This document shows, piece by piece, positions 26,576 to 35,681 of a stretch of DNA of 64,000 bases; the first letter of the stretch is position 1; each line of letters opens with the position of its first letter. The DNA is taken from the NCBI GenBank assembly GCA_902496455.1, contig CABVAY010000004.1:1-64000 (forward strand). The letters run 5' to 3'. This DNA is from an uncultured Collinsella sp. Its GTDB lineage: Bacteria; Actinomycetota; Coriobacteriia; Coriobacteriales; Coriobacteriaceae. Made by a program: the position numbers and the translations under genes. The notes under the pieces are model-generated. The model saw only the letters and a program-made list of their open reading frames with translations, was not told where the DNA came from and made no database searches.

Positions 26576-27664
26576 CTACCTTTCCGTGCAGCTAATGCAG
26601 GGGTCGATGGTCAGGATAATCATGGGCACGTTGGCAAGGAGCACGCCCTGCAGCGCATGTGTCAGACCCGCCAGGTTCTGCGACGTCGGCGTGCGCACGC
26701 GGAAGCGGTCCAGGTTCTTGGTGCCGTTGCCGCGCACATAGTAATACGCCTCGCCGCGCGGCTGCTCAATCACAACCTCGCCCCGTGCGCCGTCGGCCGG
26801 TGTGAGCTTGGTGCGCCCGCCGATCCCGTCGTGCGGAATCTTGCCCACAAGCTCCTTGATAATGTCCATGGCCTGCGTGACCTCGGCACAGCGCACCTGG
26901 CAGCGGGCATAGCAATCGCCATCGGTAGCAACGATGGGCTCAAACGCAGCCAGATCCGCATAGGCACCGTCGTCAAACATGCGCACGTCGTAATCCACGC
27001 CCGATGCGCGCCCAAACGGACCGACCATCGAAAGCTCCAGCGCGTCTTTCTTGCTAATCACGCCCACGCCATGCAGGCGCTCGCCGCAGCTATTGTCGTC
27101 CAAAAACGTATGCACCAGGGCCTCGTAGTCGGGACGCATGGCATCGAGCGTCTGGACAATGCCCGCCAGCTCGGAATCCTCGATATCGTGCTTAAGGCCG
27201 CCGATCTCGTTAATCGACAGAATCACGCGCCCGCCGCAAGTGCTCTCAAAAATCTTGAGTATCTGCTCGCGCAGGGTCCACGACCGATAGAACAGCGCCT
27301 CAAAACCAAAGGCGTCGGCGAGCAGGCCCAGCCACAGCAGATGCGAGTGAATGCGCGAAAGCTCGTGCAAAATGGTGCGGATATACTGCACGCGGCCGGG
27401 TACCTCGATGTCGAGCATGCGCTCGCAGGCGCTGGCATAGCCGCAGCTGTGGCCCACGGCGCAGATGCCGCAGATGCGCTCGGCGATGTAGCCAAACTGA
27501 TGCATGTCGCGCTTTTCGGTGAGCTTCTCGAGTCCGCGGTGCACAAAGCCGATCTGCGGAATTGCCTCGAGAACGCGGTCGTCCTCGATCACCAGGTCCA
27601 GATGAAGCGGCTCGGGCAGCACCGGGTGTTGCGGGCCAAACGGAATAACGGAGCGATGTGCCAT
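26576..27664 (-). CDS. echE: Ech-type [NiFe]-hydrogenase large subunit EchE
   Basis: 362 residues, NuoD-like. Both nickel-binding CxxC motifs are intact: RICGIC near residue 65 and DPCISC near the C-terminus, which supports a working [NiFe] centre rather than a complex I subunit. The protein stops at DPCISCTER with no obvious cleavable tail, as in Ech enzymes. Six-gene-equivalent canonical order A-B-C-D-E-F places it between EchD and EchF. The enzyme couples ferredoxin oxidation, H2 evolution and ion pumping. No hyp maturation genes are in the window. Confidence 0.92.
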   Translation of the reverse strand: MAHRSVIPFGPQHPVLPEPLHLDLVIEDDRVLEAIPQIGFVHRGLEKLTEKRDMHQFGYIAERICGICAVGHSCGYASACERMLDIEVPGRVQYIRTILHELSRIHSHLLWLGLLADAFGFEALFYRSWTLREQILKIFESTCGGRVILSINEIGGLKHDIEDSELAGIVQTLDAMRPDYEALVHTFLDDNSCGERLHGVGVISKKDALELSMVGPFGRASGVDYDVRMFDDGAYADLAAFEPIVATDGDCYARCQVRCAEVTQAMDIIKELVGKIPHDGIGGRTKLTPADGARGEVVIEQPRGEAYYYVRGNGTKNLDRFRVRTPTSQNLAGLTHALQGVLLANVPMIILTIDPCISCTER

Positions 27665-27669
27665 GGACC

Positions 27670-28362
27670 TTACGCCTCCTTTTTCTGCTTGTCGCGGGCG
27701 GCCTTGGCGGCAAGCGCCGCGCGGACCTTGGCAGCTTTCTCGGGATCCATGGCGGCAAGCTTTGCTTCCAGCTCGGCGGCTTTGAGCGCGGCCTTGGCAG
27801 CAGCCTCGTCATGCTGAGCATCGGAGCCGGCAGCCGCATCGGGCTGAGCGGCAGCGCCCGCAGCATCACCGGCAGCAGCGGCGGCAGCGGCCTTTTCGGC
27901 CGCGGCCTTGCGCGCCTTGGCCTCGGCAGCGGCACGGACCTTCATGGCTTTCTCGCGTGCGGCCTTCACCTCGGGCGTGATAACGCTCATGGGCTCGGCA
28001 GTCGAGACCTGGTAGAAAAAGCCCTTAAAGTCGAGCTGCATGTCGGTGATGGCAAGTCCAAATAGGTCGTGGGCCTCATTTTCAAACGGGAACACCGCGG
28101 GGTAATACGAGCTGATGGACGGAATCTCCTGGTACTGATCAATTCCCTCAACCACCAGGTTCTCGATCGCATAGCTGCCGTCCTGCGCAATATGCTCCTG
28201 GACAGCGCGAACGTCGATAAACGTATAGACCAGCCGATACGTGCCGTCGTCGATGTTGCGCTCGGCGTGCATTTGCACAAAGCGCGCGCCGACGCCCTTG
28301 AGCGCCTGGACATGCGACAGGAGCTCGTCAATCCCGACGGTGGTATAGATAGCCTTTTGCAT
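27670..28362 (-). CDS. echD: Ech hydrogenase subunit EchD (NuoC-like) with Ala-rich tail
   Basis: 230 residues. The first ~125 match the 30-kDa NuoC family (RLVYTFIDV, YPAVFPFENEAHDLFGLAI). The last ~90 residues are a Lys/Ala/Glu-rich helix (AAREKAMKVRAAAEAKARKAAAEK...) with no counterpart in typical EchD, probably a long charged helix or disordered extension. The start overlaps the echC stop. Confidence 0.85.
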   Translation of the reverse strand: MQKAIYTTVGIDELLSHVQALKGVGARFVQMHAERNIDDGTYRLVYTFIDVRAVQEHIAQDGSYAIENLVVEGIDQYQEIPSISSYYPAVFPFENEAHDLFGLAITDMQLDFKGFFYQVSTAEPMSVITPEVKAAREKAMKVRAAAEAKARKAAAEKAAAAAAAGDAAGAAAQPDAAAGSDAQHDEAAAKAALKAAELEAKLAAMDPEKAAKVRAALAAKAARDKQKKEA

Positions 28363-28916
28363 TACTCGGCCTCCTTTGCAGCGGCGGTCGCGTCGCCGGC
28401 CTCAGCCGCAGCCACAAACCCGTCCTCGCCCAGCTCAACGCCACCGTCCCAGGTAGCGGCGCCGCCCACGGTGAGCGGATCGCCGCCGGCGCGCATCACG
28501 GCCTCCTTCTGGTCCAGGATGCCACACGCCTCCACGATGGCATCGATCACCGTCTCGGGACGAATGGCGCACCCGGGCGCGTACACGTCCACGGGAATCG
28601 CGCGGTCCACGCCGCCGATCACGTTATAGGCATCGCGGAACACGCCGCCCGAACACGCGCAGATACCGCACGCCACCACGCACTTGGGCTCGAGCATCTG
28701 GTTGTAGATCTGGCGCACGACGGACAGATTCTGGGCATTGACCGACCCCGTCACCAAAAAGATATCCGCATGCTTGGGGTTGCCGGTGTTGACCACGCCA
28801 AAGCGCTCCGCATCGAACAGCGGCGTGAGCGAGGCCAGTACCTCGATATCGCATCCGTTGCAGCTCGAGCCGTCGTAATGAATAACCCACGGCGAGCGCG
28901 ACATTTTATGATCCAT
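28362..28916 (-). CDS. echC: Ech hydrogenase small subunit EchC (NuoB-like)
   Basis: 184 residues. The N2-type [4Fe-4S] ligands are SSCNGCDIE, CGICACSGG and PGCAIRPE, as expected for the small subunit that passes electrons to the Ni-Fe site. The C-terminal ~30 residues are Ala/Glu-rich. It starts 12 bp past the EchAB stop. Confidence 0.9.
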   Translation of the reverse strand: MDHKMSRSPWVIHYDGSSCNGCDIEVLASLTPLFDAERFGVVNTGNPKHADIFLVTGSVNAQNLSVVRQIYNQMLEPKCVVACGICACSGGVFRDAYNVIGGVDRAIPVDVYAPGCAIRPETVIDAIVEACGILDQKEAVMRAGGDPLTVGGAATWDGGVELGEDGFVAAAEAGDATAAAKEAE

Positions 28917-28928
28917 GGATGCCGCCTC

Positions 28929-31811
28929 CTAAATAAATACGTCGACGAGGATGGGCATAAGGTTGAGCAGGCCAAACACCAGCGCAACGCCCCATCCGAG
29001 CCTAAAGCAGCTGCGCCAGGTGCTGCGTGCGAAGGTGTTGTCGATCAGGACCTCGACAAAATACGTCGCAGCCATCACGACCAGGGCGACCAGCCAGCTC
29101 ACCGGGTTGTCCCAGACAAAGAACATGCCCACCCACATCAAAAACAGCACGGTCTCGCACCAGTGCATAAGGGTCATCTTGGCCAGCGTGCCGCCGCTCA
29201 TCTCGGTGGCGACACCTTGGACAATCTCCTGATGCGCGTGATGCGAGTACGAAAGGTCAAACGGCGACTTGCGCAGCTTGATGGTAAGCACCGCGAGCAG
29301 CGCGAGGAAAATGGGCGCGCTGTACACGATGATGGGGGCCGACTGCCCCGTCACGGCGATGGAATCGAAGCTATCGGTGGCAAGATACAGGCCCACGCTC
29401 ATTAGCAGAACGGCGGGCTCGTAACTCATAACCTGCAGCAACTCACGATCGGCGCCGACCTGGGCAAACGGGCTTTGCGTCGAGGCGGACGCCAACACCA
29501 CAAAGATCGCGGCGAGGGTAACCATAAAGGCGCACAGCAGCGTGTTGGAACCCGACACAAAGATGCCGCCGCCCACGACGGTAAAGATGAGCGCGCACGC
29601 CATGTAGGTATCATCCATGGTGTTTACGCTGGCAGGGGCTTTGCGCAGCAGCTTGGCAACGTCGTAGAAGGGCTGCAGCAGACGCGGACCCACACGGCTC
29701 TGCATGCGGGCCGAAAGCTTACGGTCAAGGCCGTCAATCAAACCGCCCACAAGCGGCGCAATCAAGGCAAACGCCACGGTGCCTATAAAGATGCCCACGA
29801 CGCCCGAACCTTCAAAATACTTGCCGCGCAGCACCGAGGGCGCGCTCATAGCAAGTCTCTCGGGTCCAATCCACGCGCAACACAGCAGCGCAAACAAGAT
29901 AATGCTGCAGCACACGACGCTGCCCACGGGGCCGATACGCTTCTCGCCAAGGGCGTCCTCCGAGTACCAATTGCGCTTTTCGGCCTTCACCTCGTGTCCC
30001 ATCGATCCGCGGAAATGGCGATATTTGTCGGTTCCCACGCCCGAAAGATATACGTTTACGTGCGGTTTGTTGCTCACGCGGAACGACGTCAGCAGCACCA
30101 CGGCGATAAAAGCCACGATAACCACCATCAGATACATGGCGTCCTTGCCAATAACGTACGGCACGCGGCCAAACACCATGGCGAGGTAGGGCGACACCAG
30201 ACCGCTCGAGATAACCGGAAACGCCACGCAGCACAGAATCAGCAGCGCGGCGATGGTGTTGAGGGCCATCCATTCGGTCTTATGGACATTGACCTCAACG
30301 TTTTGAGCCGTGGGATCGACGCCCGAAAGCTTGGCAAGCCACTTGCCCCAGAAGAAGAACGTCGCGGCTGAGCCAAAGGCAAGCACCATAATCATGAGCA
30401 CGTTGCCGGTCTGCGCGAACGCCACCAGGGCGCCCCACTTGGACACGAGCATGCCAAACGGCGCCACAAACATGCCCATGATGCCCAGCATCATCAGGCG
30501 CGTCAGGTGCGGCATGCGGCTGAACATGCCGTCCATGTCCTCGATATTGCGGCTGCCGATATGATGCTCGGCCGTGCCCACGCACAGGAACAGCAGCGAC
30601 TTGGCCACCGTATGGAACAGGATCAGGAAGATGGCCGCCCATACGGCCTCGGGCGCGCCGACGCCCAAGCAGGCACTGATGAGGCCCAGGTTGGAGATGG
30701 TGGAGTACGCGAGCACGCGTTTGGCGTTGCTCTGCGAGATGGCCATAAGGGCAGCGAGCAAAAACGTGATGGCGCCCACGCTCGTGACCATAAAGCCGGT
30801 CACGGGATAGATGGCATAGAGCGGGCTCAGCTTGACCATCAGGAACACGCCGGCTTTGACCATGGTTGACGAGTGCAGCAGGGCGCTCGTGGGCGTGGGG
30901 GCAACCATGGCACCCAACAGCCAAGTGTGGAACGGCATCTGTGCGGCCTTGGTGAGCGCGGCGAGCGACAACAGGATGACCGGCATCACCAGCAGCGCGG
31001 ACTGCGCGGTTCCGGCGCCGGAAAGCTCGATCATGCCCGAGATGGTCAGCGGCATGCCGTTCACGTGCAGGTACATGAGTCCGGCCAAAAACGCGATGCC
31101 GCCCAGCATGTTGAGGATGATCTGGGTAAAGGCGTTTTTAATGGCCTCGGGCGTGCGCGTGTAGCCAATCATAAGGAACGAGCACACGGTGGTGATTTCC
31201 CAGCCGCAGAACAGCCACTCAAGGTTGTCGCTCGTCACGATAACGAACATGGCCGAGAGGAACAGGAACATGAGCGCCAGGAACTGCGGGCGACGGTCGG
31301 GCGCGGTCTGCCCGCGCAGCGCGGCCTCGTGCTCGTCATGGGCCTGGAAGTCCTTCATATAACCCAAGGCATACACGCAAATTAGGCTGCCGACGATGCC
31401 GACGGCGAGCACCATGATCACGCTCATGTAGTCCAGGTAGAGCGGCGTTGCCGTGACGGCTTCGGCCGCGGGCAACGTCATGGCTGCAAAGGCGAGCGAG
31501 CCCACCAGCTGGACTATGCCGAGCACCGTGGTGAGCGCGTTCCTATATTTGTACGCGTTGTACAGGATTACGGCGCACAGGATGACGTCGATGACGGAGC
31601 TGATGATCGAGAGCACATGCGAGGTGCCGGAGGCAACCTCAAAGCTCTGCGGACCCATGCCAAAAAACATGACGGCGACTACAACTGTCACCGCCATAAT
31701 AATGCCGGAACCTATGAGCCCCACCGCATCGCGGGCGCGGTCGCCGCGCGCGAACAGCATGCCCAGCGCCGGTACCAGCGGAAACAGGGTAAGGAAATAC
31801 AGTAGCGTCAT
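28929..31811 (-). CDS. Fused EchA-EchB membrane subunit of Ech hydrogenase
   Basis: 960 residues in one uninterrupted frame. Residues 1-~615 are a NuoL/MrpA-like ion-translocating subunit (EchA; WLFCGWEITTVCSFLMIGYTR, MPFHTWLLGAMVAPTPTSALLHSSTMVKAG with the conserved Lys and His positions). From about 620 to 960 follows a NuoH-like quinone-module anchor (EchB; ARMQSRVGPRLLQPFYDVAKL, GADRELLQVMSYEP, KLRKSPFDLSYSHHAHQEIV). These are normally two proteins. There is no ribosome site or stop at the junction (~29950), so this is a true fusion in the sequence. First gene of the operon; GGGGGAG precedes the ATG. Confidence 0.92.
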   Translation of the reverse strand: MTLLYFLTLFPLVPALGMLFARGDRARDAVGLIGSGIIMAVTVVVAVMFFGMGPQSFEVASGTSHVLSIISSVIDVILCAVILYNAYKYRNALTTVLGIVQLVGSLAFAAMTLPAAEAVTATPLYLDYMSVIMVLAVGIVGSLICVYALGYMKDFQAHDEHEAALRGQTAPDRRPQFLALMFLFLSAMFVIVTSDNLEWLFCGWEITTVCSFLMIGYTRTPEAIKNAFTQIILNMLGGIAFLAGLMYLHVNGMPLTISGMIELSGAGTAQSALLVMPVILLSLAALTKAAQMPFHTWLLGAMVAPTPTSALLHSSTMVKAGVFLMVKLSPLYAIYPVTGFMVTSVGAITFLLAALMAISQSNAKRVLAYSTISNLGLISACLGVGAPEAVWAAIFLILFHTVAKSLLFLCVGTAEHHIGSRNIEDMDGMFSRMPHLTRLMMLGIMGMFVAPFGMLVSKWGALVAFAQTGNVLMIMVLAFGSAATFFFWGKWLAKLSGVDPTAQNVEVNVHKTEWMALNTIAALLILCCVAFPVISSGLVSPYLAMVFGRVPYVIGKDAMYLMVVIVAFIAVVLLTSFRVSNKPHVNVYLSGVGTDKYRHFRGSMGHEVKAEKRNWYSEDALGEKRIGPVGSVVCCSIILFALLCCAWIGPERLAMSAPSVLRGKYFEGSGVVGIFIGTVAFALIAPLVGGLIDGLDRKLSARMQSRVGPRLLQPFYDVAKLLRKAPASVNTMDDTYMACALIFTVVGGGIFVSGSNTLLCAFMVTLAAIFVVLASASTQSPFAQVGADRELLQVMSYEPAVLLMSVGLYLATDSFDSIAVTGQSAPIIVYSAPIFLALLAVLTIKLRKSPFDLSYSHHAHQEIVQGVATEMSGGTLAKMTLMHWCETVLFLMWVGMFFVWDNPVSWLVALVVMAATYFVEVLIDNTFARSTWRSCFRLGWGVALVFGLLNLMPILVDVFI

Positions 31812-31956
31812 ACCATCACTCCCCCATGCAAAAACGCTGCAATTGTTTAACGTTATAGCTCAATTGATGAGTAACGGCAGCGGGTTTTCGGTCAACTGGG
31901 GAGTTTTAGGCGTACGGAGTAAGGGCACGTCCGCTTTGGAGCAGAGAGGCGGCAAG

Positions 31957-31981
31957 AAAAATGCGCCCCTGTGGGCGCACC
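31957..31981 (-). terminator. Terminator after the HTH remnant
   Basis: TGCGCCC/GGGCGCA stem then TTTTTCTT on the minus strand, 11 bp past the ancestral stop of the remnant. Confidence 0.75.
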
Positions 31982-31991
31982 ATCCCGTTTG

Positions 31992-32386
31992 CTATTCCGC
32001 CTTTTTAACGCGCGGCTTGCGACCGCGCGGCTTATCGACCAGTGCGGACTCACCGCTCTCGCGGTACTGACGGCACCAAGCCTTGACCGAAGACTCGCTG
32101 GGAATCTTGTGCTGATCATGGCCTCGCGAACCGTCAAGCCGTTTTCCAGACGGTCCTTAACCACAGCGAGCTTTACGTCGTACGAATAGGTGTGATGATG
32201 CGAACCGGCATTGAGAACGGCGTCGGCACCGCCCACGGCATACGCGCGGGCCCACTGACGAGCCGTGGCCTGGGGAATGCCAAGCTCCGCGGCGAGAGCG
32301 CGATGACCGACCCCCTCTTGGAGGATCTCGACGGCGCGCTGCCTAACCTCGGGCGCATGCGTGCGAGTCCTAGTTGCTTCCGACAT
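31992..32386 (-). pseudogene. Frameshifted helix-turn-helix (transposase orfA-like) gene
   Basis: The frame from ATG 32386 encodes two HTH segments (EVRQRAVEILQEGVGHRALAA; YDVKLAVVKDRLENGLTVREA) typical of IS3-type orfA proteins. At about 32118 the frame is lost: after REAM the plausible continuation HKIPSESSVKAWCRQYRES...KPRGRKPRVKKAE lies in another frame and ends at TAG 31992-31994. One missing base (ATGATC for ATGGATC) explains it. No orfB partner or inverted ends are seen nearby, so this is likely a remnant or a regulator that has decayed. A sequencing error would also explain the shift. Confidence 0.65.
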
Positions 32387-32395
32387 ACCTGCCAC

Positions 32396-32722
32396 TTCTT
32401 AGCCTTAGCCGTTAATCTGCTTTCTTACGTGCAAGTTAGATAGTAGCATTTTACTGTTTGCTCAAAGCAGTTAATTAAAATAGACGCGGCGTTATCTGGG
32501 CATTTGGCACCAAATTACGACATTTCTTTATCGATTATTTACGCTGGTAGCTGACTCGCAGCTAATCGTCATTCGCTTGTCAACAAAATTGGCATCTCTT
32601 TATGTCCTTTGGTATAGAGGATATAGTTATTAACCCCTCCCCCAATATTTTTGAGTGATCTGCAAGGCAGTAGACGTCCTCACTCCTCATGATTACCGCG
32701 CATTGCCATCCACCGGAGCAAA
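32396..32722. other. AT-rich gene-free stretch
   Basis: This stretch is clearly more A/T-rich than its surroundings. I see no gene, repeat or RNA in it; it may hold the promoter of the HTH remnant. Confidence 0.5.
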
Positions 32723-32760
32723 ACAAAAAGGGCGGGACCTGCTGCGCTTGCAGGCCCCGC
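32723..32760 (-). terminator. Terminator of the enoate-reductase gene
   Basis: An 11-bp stem GCGGGGCCTGC/GCAGGTCCCGC (one G-T pair) followed by CCTTTTTGTTTT on the minus strand, 76 bp past the stop. Confidence 0.85.
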
Positions 32761-32835
32761 ACCGGTTGACACCCGACGGGACACAGCCGGGCGAGGCGGA
32801 TCCGTGCTACCGTCCCGCCTGGCCGCGATGTTCAA

Positions 32836-34866
32836 CTACAGCTCGTTGGCCGCGTGATACGCCGTGCGAATGGCGCTCGCAATGTCGGCGGTGCGCTCAC
32901 CCGAGCAGTCGCCCACGCAGGTCACGGGCACCGTCACGCCATCCAGGTCAAACGCGTTGGCCTTGGAGCCCACGGCCATCACCACGTAATCGCAGGCGAT
33001 CTTCACCGGCTCCTCGGCGCCGTCCTCGGTGGTGCGAACAGCCTCCACGCCCTCGTCGGTAATGGCGGTCAGGCGGGTCTTAACATGCTGTTCCACGTTG
33101 TGCTCGGCAAAGTCGCTCATGATCAGCGGCAGAATGGTCTCGGACTCGCCCGCGGCAATCTTGTCGAGCATCTCCACGATCGCCACCTCGCAGCCGTGCT
33201 GCAGCAGGTACTCGGCAGTCTCGGTGCCCACCAGGCCGCCGCCAATGACGGCGACGCGGCCGCTGAGCTCCACCTTGCCGGCCAGCACGTCCCAGCTCGA
33301 GACGACCTTCTCCGAATCGGCACCCGGAACGGGGATGACCACGTCGTGTGCGCCCACGGCCACAATCGCAGCGTCGGCGGCGTTGAGGTCCTCAGCGGTA
33401 GCGGCATGGTTGAGCTCGACCTTCACGCCCAGGCCGGGCAGAATCTTCTCGTAGTACTCGACCGAGCGCATGATCTCGTCCTTGCGCGGAGGCGCGGCCG
33501 CCAGCACAATCTGGCCGCCCAGATGATCGCTCGCCTCGTAGACGGTCACGTCGTAGCCGCGCTTGGCCGCCACGCGCGCGGCCTCCAGACCGGCGATGCC
33601 GCCGCCCACCACGGCGATCTTCTTGTCGCCCTCGCCCGGCTTAATGGCGATGGTTGCCTCATCGCCGTTCTCGGCATTGAGCACGCACGAGATGTACTTG
33701 CGGTTTTGAATCGCATCGACGCAGCCCTTGTTGCAGTTGAGGCACTCGCGGATGGGCTCACCCGTGGCGGCCTTCAGCGCAATGTCGGGGTCGCACATGA
33801 GCGAGCGGCCATAGGCGATGATGTCGGCGGCGCCGTCTTCCAGAATCTTCTCGCCGGCCTCGACCGAAACCACGCGGCCCACGGTTGCCACCGGCACGGA
33901 GACCAGGGCCTTGACGCGCTCGGCCACGGGCAGCGTCCAGTTGTAGGGCATGGCACCCATGGGCGGAATGGTGTCGCCCATGTTGCCGGTGTGGTTGGCC
34001 TGTGCGACCTGAATCATATCGATGCCCGCACCCTCGAGCAGCTTGGCGAACTCGCAGGCCTCGTCGGGCTGCAGGCCACCCTTGCCGCGCGGCGTGCCGT
34101 CGGGGTTCTCCATGATCACGGGGAGCTTGTACTCCACCATCAGCTGCGGCGCGGCCTCCTTAATGGCGGCGACGACCTCCAGCGCGTAGCGAACGCGGTT
34201 CTCGAACGAACCACCGTACTCGTCGGTGCGCTGGTTGAGGATGGCCGAGCACAGCGAACCCACCAGGCGGTCGCCGTGGACCTCGATAGCGTCGATCCCG
34301 GCCTGCTGTGCGCGAGCGGCCGAGGCAGCGATGGCCTCCTTGATCTGGGTGAGCTGCTCTACGCTCGCCTCGTTCACAAAGTGCTGCATGTCGTGATGCA
34401 GCTTGGCGTAGGCCTGGTTGCGGATCTCGTTGGACTCGGCCATCTTGGCGGCAAAGGTCTCCTCGTCGCCGGCGGCCTTGGCCTCCTGCGCGGCCTTGGC
34501 GGCGGCCATGGATCCCATGACCATGCGGCCGACACCGGGCACATCGTACTCGGGGTGGAACAGCTGCAGCGCGACCTTGGCGCCGTGCTTGTGGACGGCG
34601 TCGGCCAGCGCCTTAAACGTGGGGATCTGGGCGTCGGTTGCCAGCTTGGGCGTGGGGCTTGCGGTCATGACGGGAGCGACGTCGCCGATGACGATGTAGC
34701 TCACGCCGCCACGGGCCAAGCGCTCGTAAAAAGCCAGGCTGCGCTCGCCGATGGAACCGTCACGCTCCTCGTAGCCGGTGGTCAGCGGCGGAAACATAAT
34801 GCGGTTCTTGAGCTCAAGGGGGCCAACCGTAATGGGCTGGAGCAGCTTAGATGCAGGTGCGGTCAT
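32836..34866 (-). CDS. Old Yellow Enzyme-type enoate/2,4-dienoyl-CoA reductase (FMN, Fe-S, FAD)
   Basis: 676 residues in three parts. An OYE TIM barrel (1-~370) has LKNRIMFPPLTTG, DAIEVHGDRLVGSLCSAILNQRTDEYGGSFENRVRY and GRSLMCDPD. A four-cysteine [4Fe-4S] motif CLNCNKGCVDAIQNRKYISC follows (spread over ~380-400). FAD/NAD(P) domains come last, with dinucleotide motifs VVGGGIAGLEAA and VIGGGLVGTETAE and GDC near the end. The architecture matches FadH, BaiCD/BaiH and 2-enoate reductases, which hydrogenate activated C=C bonds (fatty enoates, bile-acid intermediates, cinnamates); the substrate cannot be told. A single-gene unit. ATG 34866, 7 nt after GAGAGGA, preferred over 34872. Confidence 0.92.
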   Translation of the reverse strand: MTAPASKLLQPITVGPLELKNRIMFPPLTTGYEERDGSIGERSLAFYERLARGGVSYIVIGDVAPVMTASPTPKLATDAQIPTFKALADAVHKHGAKVALQLFHPEYDVPGVGRMVMGSMAAAKAAQEAKAAGDEETFAAKMAESNEIRNQAYAKLHHDMQHFVNEASVEQLTQIKEAIAASAARAQQAGIDAIEVHGDRLVGSLCSAILNQRTDEYGGSFENRVRYALEVVAAIKEAAPQLMVEYKLPVIMENPDGTPRGKGGLQPDEACEFAKLLEGAGIDMIQVAQANHTGNMGDTIPPMGAMPYNWTLPVAERVKALVSVPVATVGRVVSVEAGEKILEDGAADIIAYGRSLMCDPDIALKAATGEPIRECLNCNKGCVDAIQNRKYISCVLNAENGDEATIAIKPGEGDKKIAVVGGGIAGLEAARVAAKRGYDVTVYEASDHLGGQIVLAAAPPRKDEIMRSVEYYEKILPGLGVKVELNHAATAEDLNAADAAIVAVGAHDVVIPVPGADSEKVVSSWDVLAGKVELSGRVAVIGGGLVGTETAEYLLQHGCEVAIVEMLDKIAAGESETILPLIMSDFAEHNVEQHVKTRLTAITDEGVEAVRTTEDGAEEPVKIACDYVVMAVGSKANAFDLDGVTVPVTCVGDCSGERTADIASAIRTAYHAANEL

Positions 34867-35013
34867 GGACATTCCTCTCTTGTAGGCGCGGCGGCGATGT
34901 TGCCGCGTAGTTGTCTAGAGGATATGGCATAGGGGTACAGCGGCGCAACGGAAATCGGCGGACAGCAGGTAGCGGCAGGTGGATGGGGATGGGCGGGGCG
35001 GCCCGTCGGTTTA

Positions 35014-35318
35014 TCTCAATCTGTAACAGTTACACAGTTACGCGGCAGAACTGGGTCTTACTGTTACAGATCGAGATATTCCCCTCGACCCAACCTCAAC
35101 AATCTCAATCTGTAACAGCTAGACCCACTTTTGACCCCTACCTGTTACAGATCGAGACAAACCAAACCCACCTGCTAGAAAATCTCAATCTATAACAACA
35201 ACTCGGCAAAATCCGTCCCTCGTGTTACAGATTTAGACAAACACGACCCAACCCACCGGTATATCTCAACCTGTAACACCTAGCCGCCCAAATCGGGTCT
35301 AGATGTTACAGATCGAGA
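35014..35318. repeat. Array of eight alternating 15-bp repeats at 40-bp spacing
   Basis: Half-sites of consensus TCTCRATCTGTAACA begin at 35014, 35103, 35183 and 35264 in direct orientation and at 35062, 35143, 35223 and 35304 in inverted orientation. Start-to-start distances are 48, 41, 40, 40, 40, 41 and 40 bp. The array is therefore four hairpins (35014-35076, 35103-35157, 35183-35237, 35264-35318) with ~25-bp variable loops and ~25-bp C/A-rich linkers sharing ACCCAACC-like words. It accounts for most of the gene-free stretch 34873-35408, between the enoate-reductase gene and tRNA-fMet. Confidence 0.95.
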
Positions 35319-35368
35319 TCTTTGATTGAGAGGCCGAGAATTGGACCGAAAACACGGTCCCGAAATAA

Positions 35369-35399
35369 CAAAAAAGCTCGCCGGCTAGGCCGACGAGCT
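35369..35399 (-). terminator. Terminator of tRNA-fMet
   Basis: AGCTCGTCGGCC with GCCGGCGAGCT then TTTTTTGTT on the minus strand, 10 bp past the tRNA 3' end. Confidence 0.85.
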
Positions 35400-35408
35400 G
35401 CAAGTTCT

Positions 35409-35485
35409 TGGTCGCGGGGGCAGGATTTGAACCTACGACCTCCGGGTTATGAGCCCGGCGAGCTACCAGACTGCTCCACCCCGCA
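35409..35485 (-). tRNA. tRNA-fMet (CAU), initiator
   Basis: 77 nt with CCA encoded. The anticodon loop is CTCATAA on a stem with three consecutive G-C pairs (GGG/CCC), the initiator hallmark. The first base T1 faces G72, so the acceptor end lacks a Watson-Crick 1-72 pair. The T-arm reads GTAGG-TTCAAAT-CCTGC. Confidence 0.96.
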
Positions 35486-35681
35486 ATGTCTGGGCGCCTC
35501 ATGTGCGCAAGAAAGAATATTACGCGGGAGTTCGGTAAACGGCAAGGAAAATCTCGTAGAGCATAATTCCTTCATATTTAAACCCCTCAGCCCCTATCAC
35601 CGTAAACGTATCGCAGCCGAGCGCCGTCGACGGCACGTATACAATGGTGCGCGTCCTTTTATGCCGACACCGGGAGTAGAC

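Noticed and set aside
31892..32395. Intact 167-residue HTH protein
   Set aside because: The last ~55 residues are out-of-frame sequence that runs through the terminator; the true C-terminus lies in another frame.
35014..35318. CRISPR array
   Set aside because: Repeats are only 15 bp and alternate in orientation, and no cas genes are present in the window.
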